A DNA stretch of 12,432 nucleotides. It comes from Candidatus Sericytochromatia bacterium. GTDB lineage: Bacteria; Cyanobacteriota; Sericytochromatia; UBA7694. Where the stretch lies: NCBI GenBank assembly GCA_913773825.1, contig CAJYHH010000183.1:1-12432 (forward strand), read 5' to 3'. Of this stretch, positions 1 to 5,865 are shown one piece after another (within the stretch, counting starts at the first letter, position 1; each line of letters opens with the position of its first letter). The translations under genes and the position numbers were made by a program. Under the pieces are notes generated by a model, which worked only from the letters and a program-made list of their open reading frames with translations, searched no databases and had not been told where the DNA came from.

Positions 1-317
1 AACAGGACTTACAAAAATATATTAAAGCCTGGTCTCAGCCTGGTGCGTTTACAGGCATGGTCAACTGGTATCGGGCTGCTTTTCGTAAACCGCCTAAACC
101 CTTTCCTGAGACAGCGGTTAAACCTCCTGTCTTAATTATCTGGGGTGTAGACGATCAATATATAGAAACTGAACAGGCTGATATTAGCCTGGAGCGTTGT
201 CAACAGGGGCGTTTAGTCAAAATTAAACATGCCGGCCACTGGGTTGCTCAAGAAGAACCGGATCAGGTCAATGATTTAATTCAGGGCTTTTTAGACTCGT
301 TAGAGGGTAAAGAGTAG
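1..317 (+). CDS. Alpha/beta hydrolase, epoxide-hydrolase-like, C-terminal part (5' end outside window)
   Basis: This is the C-terminal part of a soluble alpha/beta-hydrolase. The reading frame is already open at base 3, so the ATG at 57 is internal and the gene begins upstream of the window. Visible landmarks fit the epoxide hydrolase/haloalkane dehalogenase branch. A GAFTGMVNWYRA stretch matches the end of the lid region. LIIWGVDDQYI is the strand and turn that carries the acid residue of the triad. HAGHWVAQEEPDQVN carries the catalytic histidine followed by the usual acidic helix. The nucleophile elbow is not in the window, so activity and substrate cannot be judged. The tail after the last helix is short and charged, and the stop is TAG at 315-317. 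The product could be an epoxide hydrolase, a dehalogenase or a general esterase; the fold is much surer than the substrate. Confidence 0.85.
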   Translation, partial: QDLQKYIKAWSQPGAFTGMVNWYRAAFRKPPKPFPETAVKPPVLIIWGVDDQYIETEQADISLERCQQGRLVKIKHAGHWVAQEEPDQVNDLIQGFLDSLEGKE

Positions 318-403
318 ATTGTAGAGGGCAAAAAGAGATAGCTATTAACAACGATCTTGTCAATTTCCCCACCTGCTCCCTACACCCTACTTCCTGCCTC
401 CCA

Positions 404-412
404 TGCTAAGAT
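404..412 (+). promoter_or_regulatory. Extended -10 promoter of the DHH-like gene
   Basis: TGCTAAGAT matches an extended -10 element (TGn followed by TAAGAT). The predicted transcription start is near 419, giving a leader of about 20 bases before the ATG at 440. I see no convincing -35 box. No strong SD sequence precedes the ATG. Confidence 0.45.
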
Positions 413-439
413 GGTAAAAAACTAAGCTGATGGCACCTT

Positions 440-1345
440 ATGAAAATCGTCATCAAGCGGGGAGAAACCGTCCCCTTTTGCGAGTTGCCAAACAACTCAC
501 TGGCCTTGGATGGCTACGTCCAGGGTCCTGCCATTGATGTACCCACCAAACGATATAGCTTTGATCATCATGCCGGTTGTTTGCGGCTGGTGACTAAGGC
601 AACCTGTGCGCAGGTTTTGGATGCTTTGATTTTAGGTCTGGATCCGCGTCAGATGACAGCCTACCTCAACGATATTGATGCTGACACGGTATTAGCGGTT
701 TGGTTGCTTAAACATCCTCAGGCTGTGACCCATCCCCGTGTGCGCAATCTGGTCGAAGACGTTGGCAATGTTGATGCTCATGGCCCGTCTTATTTTCCTT
801 TTGTGCGAGATGGTGATCTGTGCCAACGTTTTTTTAAAGGCGCCATGGAGCCCGAAGCCCGTTCTAGACGCGAAGGCGCTTATGCCACCATGGATCTCTA
901 TGATCTCTTAAATGATTGTCTGCAGCGAACGGACAAGCTGATTTTTCGCAATAAACGCTTTCCGATTTGCAAAGAGCGTAAAATTCCCCACTATGAAATT
1001 ACCCACCAGGGTACAGGCTGGGTGATGTCGCGCAGCTCGGAACGAGTATTTGGAGCCCTTTATCGCGATGGCTATACCCGGGTGGTGTCTTATCATCCGC
1101 TTGAAGTGCAGTTACCTTGTGGTGAGCTTGAACATTCGTTTGCCTATACCATCGCCAAACAATCTGATTTAGTTACGGGCTTTGAGATTCCTGAGCTGTT
1201 GGCCCGTCTGGATGCGATTGAGCCAGGTTGGGGTGGGGGCAGCAGCATTGGCGGGGCACCACGACGCTCAAATGGCTCACGTAGTTATCTTAGCCCCGAT
1301 CGGGTTTTTGAGATTATCGAATCAGCAATAACGGAGAAAGCCTGA
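440..1345 (+). CDS. DHH/DHHA1-like phosphoesterase of unknown substrate, motif order apparently permuted
   Basis: A soluble protein of 301 residues with the signatures of the DHH phosphoesterase superfamily (RecJ, NrnA and PPX-type metal-dependent hydrolases). FDHHAG is at residues 41-46, followed by a helix resembling the ATxxxVxxAL segment that comes after DHH in known members. NDIDADTVLAVWLL at 77-90 resembles the metal-binding motif I. DVGNVDAHG at 107-115 could supply another metal-binding aspartate. Near the C-terminus, GWGGGSSIGGAPR at 263-275 resembles the glycine-rich substrate loop of DHHA1 domains, although its usual histidine is replaced. In known DHH proteins motif I comes before DHH; here it comes after. 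The substrate is unknown; an oligonucleotide, cyclic dinucleotide or polyphosphate are only possibilities. The next gene starts one base after its stop, and the two are probably co-transcribed. Confidence 0.6.
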   Translation: MKIVIKRGETVPFCELPNNSLALDGYVQGPAIDVPTKRYSFDHHAGCLRLVTKATCAQVLDALILGLDPRQMTAYLNDIDADTVLAVWLLKHPQAVTHPRVRNLVEDVGNVDAHGPSYFPFVRDGDLCQRFFKGAMEPEARSRREGAYATMDLYDLLNDCLQRTDKLIFRNKRFPICKERKIPHYEITHQGTGWVMSRSSERVFGALYRDGYTRVVSYHPLEVQLPCGELEHSFAYTIAKQSDLVTGFEIPELLARLDAIEPGWGGGSSIGGAPRRSNGSRSYLSPDRVFEIIESAITEKA

Positions 1346-1346
1346 T

Positions 1347-1796
1347 TTGGTCGCCTTTGTTCTGTTTTTGCTGTATGGCAGCATGATTCTACTGGAAGCC
1401 ATTTTGCTCTATCGGATTTTGTCGATCGAGATCAAGATGGACTTCACCACGGCTTTGATGGACACCATTGTTGTGAATGTTATGTCGCTGGCTGTAATTA
1501 TTGTGCTCTTTGGCCCGACTTTAGCGCGTCTTGACGCTACAGGCACCCAGATTCATTTTTTTAGGGTGATGATGATTACCTGGCCCCAGGAAATTATCAA
1601 GATCTGCCTGTTTTCAATTGTCTCTGACGCTCTGGCTCTGACGCTCTGGTATCGGTATCGCTACCCCCAGCTTCACTATTTAGAAACAGCCGTTAAAGGC
1701 GCTCTGATGAACGTTCCGGCCTTGATTATTGCCGGAGTGAGCTGGGCCTTTGTCACCATTTTTTATGAATTCTTCAAGTTTCTGAGAGTGGTTTAG
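1347..1796 (+). CDS. Four-helix integral membrane protein, unknown function, TTG start
   Basis: I do not recognise a family. The 149-residue product is almost entirely hydrophobic, with likely membrane helices near residues 2-22, 37-57, 77-101 and 121-142. A basic stretch (WYRYRY) follows the third helix and should face the cytoplasm. The start is chosen as TTG at 1347 because GGAG at 1333-1336, inside the end of the upstream gene, stands ten bases before it and because the first helix begins immediately. An ATG a dozen codons later would remove part of that helix. The one-base gap to the DHH-like gene suggests translational coupling, so the protein may be a membrane partner of that enzyme. 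A perfect 14-base tandem repeat at 1622-1649 lies within the coding sequence. Confidence 0.65.
   Translation: MVAFVLFLLYGSMILLEAILLYRILSIEIKMDFTTALMDTIVVNVMSLAVIIVLFGPTLARLDATGTQIHFFRVMMITWPQEIIKICLFSIVSDALALTLWYRYRYPQLHYLETAVKGALMNVPALIIAGVSWAFVTIFYEFFKFLRVV
1622..1649 (+). repeat. Perfect 14-base tandem duplication inside a coding region
   Basis: CTCTGACGCTCTGG occurs twice back to back, at 1622-1635 and 1636-1649. Fourteen is not a multiple of three, so the two copies are read in different frames. The downstream frame still encodes a plausible final membrane helix, so the two-copy form appears to be the functional one. Confidence 0.9.
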
Positions 1797-1845
1797 GCTT
1801 TTAAATGAGCTGTGACAGCCTCTAAGCTCAAGAAATAGAGAGCTC

Positions 1846-1855
1846 AAGGAGGTGA
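1846..1855 (+). promoter_or_regulatory. Full-length Shine-Dalgarno sequence of the DUF4385 gene
   Basis: AAGGAGGTGA is complementary over its whole length to the usual 16S rRNA 3' tail (TCACCTCCTT). Four bases separate it from the ATG at 1860. It is the strongest ribosome binding site in the window and suggests high translation of this gene. Confidence 0.85.
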
Positions 1856-1859
1856 GGGA

Positions 1860-2465
1860 ATGTCTCGCACAAACAAAGGGATTAAAGACGCGCCTGCCAA
1901 AGCGGCAAAAGTCGATAAAGCCCGCCGCCAGCGTTTAGTCAACGAGGCTCACAAACCTAAGGGTCCGTCTAAAATTCAGGCTTTTGATTATGGATTAGAT
2001 TTTGAACACACTGATTTGCGCGAACATCCCGAACTGTATCGGATCGGTAAAGGTGAACAGGGTGTTTTAATGGTTGAGCCTTACAAAGGTGAGATTCTGC
2101 CGCATTGGCGCTTTAAAAATCCCGAGATTGCCACTGAGTCTTCAGCGAAAATTTATCAGCTGTTTGAAGACTATCTGGATCAGGATGACTTTGTCGGTGC
2201 AGATATGGCACGTAAGTTTTTGCAGATGGGTTATACCCGCTCCCGACGTTATGCCAATCATCGCAGCGGTCGTAAGTATAAAACTAATCCTCAAAAAGCG
2301 CCGACAGCGTCAGAAACAAAAGCTCTGCGCCAAGATATTCTACCCAACGAACCAGATCCGATTAAAGCTAAAAGTGCTGAAATCTTTAAAGCTAAATGGA
2401 AGCAGGCTGAAGCGGATCCGCGCTATCAGCAGCTTCGGGCTGAACATCTTAAAAAATATCCCTAG
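1860..2465 (+). CDS. DUF4385 domain-containing protein
   Basis: A soluble, strongly basic protein of 201 residues belonging to the DUF4385 family as I recognise it. The family core begins with FDYGLDFEHTDLREHPELYR near residue 42. It continues through GKGEQGVLMVEPYKGEILPHW and FEDYLDQDDFVGADMARKFL to MGYTRSRRYANHRSGRKY near residue 140. The C-terminal part holds the familiar ILPNEPDP segment, then IFKAKWKQAEADPRYQQLR, and ends in a lysine-rich tail. The first 35 residues are lysine- and alanine-rich and probably disordered. Family function is not known to me; the many basic residues would allow nucleic-acid binding, but that is only inference. The gene follows the membrane protein by 63 bases on the same strand and may share its transcript, although the gap could hold a promoter. 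The start is fixed by the complete SD sequence just upstream. Confidence 0.88.
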   Translation: MSRTNKGIKDAPAKAAKVDKARRQRLVNEAHKPKGPSKIQAFDYGLDFEHTDLREHPELYRIGKGEQGVLMVEPYKGEILPHWRFKNPEIATESSAKIYQLFEDYLDQDDFVGADMARKFLQMGYTRSRRYANHRSGRKYKTNPQKAPTASETKALRQDILPNEPDPIKAKSAEIFKAKWKQAEADPRYQQLRAEHLKKYP

Positions 2466-2563
2466 CGAGCATGTCGAGCAATACTGGGTTTGAACAGATT
2501 TAGCTTAAAATCAATCCAAAATTAAACTAAGCTTGGCTATAGGTTAATGAGTAAGAAGCAGTA

Positions 2564-2591
2564 TTGAAGTGGGATCGCTCTACAAGATAAT
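2564..2591 (+). promoter_or_regulatory. Promoter of the Ala/Gly-rich repeat protein
   Basis: A -35 box TTGAAG (2564-2569) and a -10 box GATAAT (2586-2591) are separated by 16 bases. The predicted start is near 2598, giving a leader of roughly 23 bases to the ATG at 2621. The purine-rich GTAGAGAG before the ATG is at best a weak SD sequence. Confidence 0.55.
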
Positions 2592-2620
2592 TAATCAAGC
2601 GTAGTAGAGAGATTAACCCC

Positions 2621-3499
2621 ATGAGCAATATGTCTGTCGCCGGTCCCAAAACCTCCTTAACTCAAACTGTTCTGAATTCTAAACCCGTCAATTTTGTCAA
2701 AGACAACACGATCCTAACGGGCGCTGCTGCGGTTTCCAGCGGTGTTATCCTGAAGCAGGCTGCCGATCATTCCCAGATTGCCGCTGCTGTTATCAAAAAA
2801 GGCCTGGTTCCAGCTGCTAGTCTGGGTGTTGCCGCAACGGGTGCTGCTCTGGTGCACAATGCGATTACGACTGATTCTGACCGCAGCTCAGGTGGTCGTT
2901 TTTTACAAGGGGCTGCCGGTACAGCCATGACTTTGGCTGGTGTTGAAGTGGCGGGACAATCTTACGGTTTTTCTCCGTTGACGGCGACAGCCAAAGCCGC
3001 AGCTAATGTTATTCCTAAAAGCGCTCTGATTGGCGCAGCTGCAAGCGCACCTGGCCTGGCTGCAGTTGCCTGGGGTGCCTATGACATGAAAGAAAAAGGC
3101 GTGACGCTCGGTAATGCCGCTGCGGTAGGTCTGGGCAGTATGCAGGCTAGTTTTTATGGAACCAATCTTGCCCTCCAGGAAGCCTCTCCTTTAGCGACTA
3201 AAATCGGTGAAAAAGGCGTTGGTCTGGTGGCATCTGCCAGTCTGGGTCTGGGCGCTTATGCCCTGGGCAAAGAATCTTTAAGCAACCTCCAGTCAGACAA
3301 TAAAACCAAAGCCTTACTGTATGGCGCTGGTGCCGCAACCCTGGGCCTGACAAGCGCCCATGTTCTGGCTAAGACCGTTGGCGCCCCTGGCTTAGAGAAA
3401 GTCGCTGAACTGGCCATGCGTAAACCGCTCTTAACCGCCAGTATCGCGGTTGTGGGTGTCACTGCCGGTGCTTATGCTCTCTACAACAAAGAAAAATAA
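2621..3499 (+). CDS. Ala/Gly-rich hydrophobic repeat protein, unknown function
   Basis: I do not recognise a family for this 292-residue protein. It is built from roughly eight hydrophobic segments rich in alanine and glycine, near residues 31-46, 62-80, 96-111, 134-152, 161-182, 199-215, 231-250 and 270-287. Short polar linkers separate them. Three segments end in a related motif: GAYDMKEK (152-159), GAYALGKE (211-218) and GAYALYNKE (283-291). The closely spaced small residues resemble glycine-zipper helices, so packed membrane hairpins or an oligomeric assembly are plausible. There is no classical signal peptide, because the first 30 residues are polar. The gene has its own promoter and a strong terminator, so it is expressed alone and probably well. 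It could instead be a soluble low-complexity structural protein. Coding status is solid because of length, frame-consistent codon use and flanking signals; function is open. Confidence 0.8.
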   Translation: MSNMSVAGPKTSLTQTVLNSKPVNFVKDNTILTGAAAVSSGVILKQAADHSQIAAAVIKKGLVPAASLGVAATGAALVHNAITTDSDRSSGGRFLQGAAGTAMTLAGVEVAGQSYGFSPLTATAKAAANVIPKSALIGAAASAPGLAAVAWGAYDMKEKGVTLGNAAAVGLGSMQASFYGTNLALQEASPLATKIGEKGVGLVASASLGLGAYALGKESLSNLQSDNKTKALLYGAGAATLGLTSAHVLAKTVGAPGLEKVAELAMRKPLLTASIAVVGVTAGAYALYNKEK

Positions 3500-3513
3500 A
3501 CTGATTTAATTTT

Positions 3514-3551
3514 AGAGCCCCGTCAATATAACTGTTGACGGGGCTCTTTTT
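3514..3551 (+). terminator. Strong intrinsic terminator after the repeat-protein gene
   Basis: A perfect 13-base-pair stem (3514-3526 with 3535-3547, core AGAGCCCCGTCAA) has an 8-base loop and is followed by TTTTTATTT. The opposite strand has no U-run after the stem, so it acts mainly on the plus strand. Confidence 0.93.
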
Positions 3552-3595
3552 ATTTGTGGGTCTAGGGTTTTAACCTAGAGGATTTAATCTGGAAT

Positions 3596-4912
3596 TTAGC
3601 GGCTGCTTGAAAAAGTCTTCCAGTCGCTGGCAACTGTTTCTGCATAAGTATCAGCAAAACTCTGAATCGCTGGAATCAGCTTGGGTGTTTGCTGGAGCAG
3701 AGCTGCACTCTGACCGCTGCGGGCATGTAAGCGCGCAATAATCAAAGCCGTTGAATCTAAGAAGCCTTCATACTCTTTTGCTTTATTGACCTTTTCGAGA
3801 TTGACGGTTTCTTTCGGCAGCAGCTCACGTACATAAGCGGGTAAAGCACCGGCTGGGGTGCTCAGGCTGCTGACACCCAGAAAAGGATCGGCTCCAGGCA
3901 GGGCATTTTTGTAAGCACTGACAATTCGCTCTGCTTCGTTACGCGAACGGCTAATGCCAGCATAAGCAGCTGAAGGTACAATGGCCTCTTTGACTTCAAG
4001 GATCAGATCATCTGCGGCAGCAGGGCTGCGACCTTCGATTAAAGCCACATAACGATAACGACCCAGGCTGCCTTTACCAGCAATCCGGCTGGCGCCGTCT
4101 TTTAGAGTATAAAAGGCTATCCCTTCAGGACGAGTGCGGGCATAAGCCTGAACGGCGGCATTGAGAGTCTGACGTTCAGTAGCTGAAATGGCCAGGACTT
4201 TATCGTCATAGCGGAAGCGGCGGCCATCGGTCATTTCCTGTAACCAGGCTGCCCGGCTAAAGCGTTTGCGGGCTTCAACCACTTGTGTACCGGCTTTTTC
4301 ATCAAGTGAGCGCTCATCCAAAGTCTGGTTGAGTAAAGCAGGCTGCTGCTGAAGAGTTTGCAAATGAATCAGATAACGCTGTAAAAAGTGAGCAATCAGC
4401 TTTTGACGATCGCTAAATTTAAAGCCCGTTTCATCAGCCGCTAAATGAACACTCACGGCTAAACGGGCCAAATCCCAGGTGTTAGGCCCTGTTACGGCTT
4501 CATCAAAGTCATTGAGATCATAGGCAAACTTACCCTGATTGGTCATGTAAGTGCCCATGTTTTCAAGATGAAAATCACCCTGCAGCGGAACTTTGGGGCC
4601 AGTAGCCAGTGAGGCTTCGGTTTTGATGTCGTGATAAAACAAAAAAGCCGTGGCGCGATAAAACACAAAGGGTGATTCGCGCATCGCCTGATATTTAAGC
4701 TTAATCAGTTCGGGGTTTCGCGCAACTAAGGAGCTATGAAACTGCTGAATCAGCGGCATGGGATCCCGGCTGCTGCGCTTGCTGCCAAAACTCTGAAAAC
4801 GAGCGGCCTGATTGCCCATCTGGCCAAATTGTCCGGGCTGATTCTGTGGTAAGGGAGACTGACAGCTTGCCAATAAAATGAAACTAAGCAAAAGCGCGGA
4901 TTTTCTGGCCAT
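3596..4912 (-). CDS. DUF2252 family lipoprotein with kinase-like motifs
   Basis: An exported DUF2252 protein of 438 residues. Residues 1-17 form a lipoprotein signal: MARKS, a hydrophobic core, then lipobox LASC with C17 as the lipidated cysteine, followed by a Gln/Pro-rich linker. I chose ATG at 4912 because it begins the signal peptide cleanly; a GTG at 4921 in the same frame would add only three residues. Family motifs in order are GDFHLENMG (112-120), YDLNDFDEA (131-139), WDLARL (146-151), GKGSLG (279-284), LEVKEA (305-310), YVRELLPKE and LARLHARSG. The GDxHxxN and DFD motifs resemble the catalytic and metal-binding loops of aminoglycoside-kinase-like folds, with the glycine loop and lysine placed afterwards. 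A kinase fold outside the cytoplasm would be unusual, since DUF2252 proteins are often soluble. Substrate is unknown. The gene is monocistronic and divergent from the ABC exporter. Confidence 0.88.
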   Translation of the reverse strand: MARKSALLLSFILLASCQSPLPQNQPGQFGQMGNQAARFQSFGSKRSSRDPMPLIQQFHSSLVARNPELIKLKYQAMRESPFVFYRATAFLFYHDIKTEASLATGPKVPLQGDFHLENMGTYMTNQGKFAYDLNDFDEAVTGPNTWDLARLAVSVHLAADETGFKFSDRQKLIAHFLQRYLIHLQTLQQQPALLNQTLDERSLDEKAGTQVVEARKRFSRAAWLQEMTDGRRFRYDDKVLAISATERQTLNAAVQAYARTRPEGIAFYTLKDGASRIAGKGSLGRYRYVALIEGRSPAAADDLILEVKEAIVPSAAYAGISRSRNEAERIVSAYKNALPGADPFLGVSSLSTPAGALPAYVRELLPKETVNLEKVNKAKEYEGFLDSTALIIARLHARSGQSAALLQQTPKLIPAIQSFADTYAETVASDWKTFSSSR

Positions 4913-4943
4913 GTGAAGCACTCATGTAATGTGAATTTGTTCT

Positions 4944-4949
4944 ATTGTA
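4944..4949 (-). promoter_or_regulatory. Probable -10 box of the DUF2252 lipoprotein gene
   Basis: On the minus strand this reads TACAAT. Transcription would begin near 4937, leaving about 25 bases before the ATG at 4912. The -35 region is poorly conserved. It lies back to back with the ABC exporter promoter. Confidence 0.45.
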
Positions 4950-5055
4950 GCGTTTTTTAAGGAAAACTGAAGTCCTGGCCTTTTTTCGCGTTTAAATTAA
5001 TCAACTAAGTTCTGAGCTTTGAATACAAAAGCATGAACGGTGGGCCTTACTGGCC

Positions 5056-5064
5056 TGCTATACT
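5056..5064 (+). promoter_or_regulatory. Extended -10 promoter giving a probably leaderless ABC exporter mRNA
   Basis: TGCTATACT is a near-perfect extended -10 element. Only six bases lie between its last T and the ATG at 5071, so transcription should begin at or within a base of the start codon. There is no SD sequence. The frame is open from 5023 to 5071 with no ATG, GTG or TTG, so the ATG at 5071 is the only usable upstream start. Confidence 0.6.
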
Positions 5065-5070
5065 GTAGAG

Positions 5071-5865
5071 ATGGCGCAGCAGCACCCTTTAGCCCCTCTC
5101 AGCATCGAGACGATTCAGCTTCATCGCCGCTTTGGTGACTTTACGGCGGTTGAGAGCCTTGATCTTGAGGTGCCTCAAGGCGCGTTTTTTGGTTTTTTGG
5201 GCCCCAACGGCGCCGGTAAATCCACCACAATCAAAATGATTACAGGTCTGCTGCAGCCGACTTCGGGTGAAATTCGCCTGCTGGGTCAGGATATCTGGAA
5301 GTCGCCCGAAAAGGTTAAACGTCAGATTGGCGTCGTGCCTGAAAAGCTGCATTTGTTTGAACGACTAACAGCAGCAGAATATCTTGAATTTGTTGGGGCG
5401 ATGTATGGCCTTGATGAAGAGATGATTCTGCAGCGCAGCAATGAACTCCTGGCTTTAATGGAGCTTGATGAGCGTAAAGAGCGCTTAATTGCGGATTTTT
5501 CGCATGGCATGAAAAAAAAGCTGGCTTTGGCAGCGGCCCTGATTCATAATCCCCGACTTTTGTTTTTAGATGAGCCCTTTGAAGGCGTAGATGCGGTTTC
5601 AGCCCGTATCTTGCGGGATCTACTCATCGATCTGACCTCACGTAAGGTCACGATTTTTTTGACTTCACATATTCTTGAGATTGTCGAAAAGCTCTGTGAT
5701 CATCTGGCGATTATTCATAAAGGCCGTCTGATTGCCGCTGGGCCGATGCAGAGTGTGCTAAATCGTCTGGCCAGTGAGCAGCCTGTGGGTACCGCTTCAC
5801 TTGAAGATGCCTTTATTCAAATTGTCGGCCAGGGTCGGGGCACTCGCCAGCTGTCATGGATGTAA
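5071..5865 (+). CDS. ABC exporter ATP-binding protein
   Basis: The ATPase subunit of an ABC exporter, 264 residues and cytoplasmic. Walker A is GPNGAGKST at 44-52. The Q-loop region reads IGVVPEKLHLF (87-97), with glutamate where glutamine is usual, as in some ABC-2/EcsA-type ATPases. The signature motif is degenerate, FSHGMKKKL (143-151) in place of LSGGQ. Walker B is LLFLDE at 163-168, the D-loop lies in EGVDA, and the switch histidine is H200 in TSH. Length and motif spacing fit the complete domain with a short C-terminal extension. Its last bases overlap the downstream permease gene by ten bases, so the two are translationally coupled and form one transporter. The exported substrate cannot be read from sequence. 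The start codon lies at the probable transcription start. Confidence 0.95.
   Translation: MAQQHPLAPLSIETIQLHRRFGDFTAVESLDLEVPQGAFFGFLGPNGAGKSTTIKMITGLLQPTSGEIRLLGQDIWKSPEKVKRQIGVVPEKLHLFERLTAAEYLEFVGAMYGLDEEMILQRSNELLALMELDERKERLIADFSHGMKKKLALAAALIHNPRLLFLDEPFEGVDAVSARILRDLLIDLTSRKVTIFLTSHILEIVEKLCDHLAIIHKGRLIAAGPMQSVLNRLASEQPVGTASLEDAFIQIVGQGRGTRQLSWM

Noticed and set aside
1825..1848. Direct repeats AGCTCAAG before the DUF4385 gene
   Set aside because: Two 8-base copies can arise by chance, and they form no structure that covers the SD sequence.
2074..2493. A 139-codon open frame on the plus strand
   Set aside because: It overlaps the DUF4385 gene in another frame, has no SD sequence and encodes an implausible Lys/Arg/Ile-rich chain.
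3561..3579. Hairpin TCTAGG...CCTAGA as terminator of the DUF2252 gene
   Set aside because: The stem has a bulge and a very tight loop, and no U-run follows on the minus strand.
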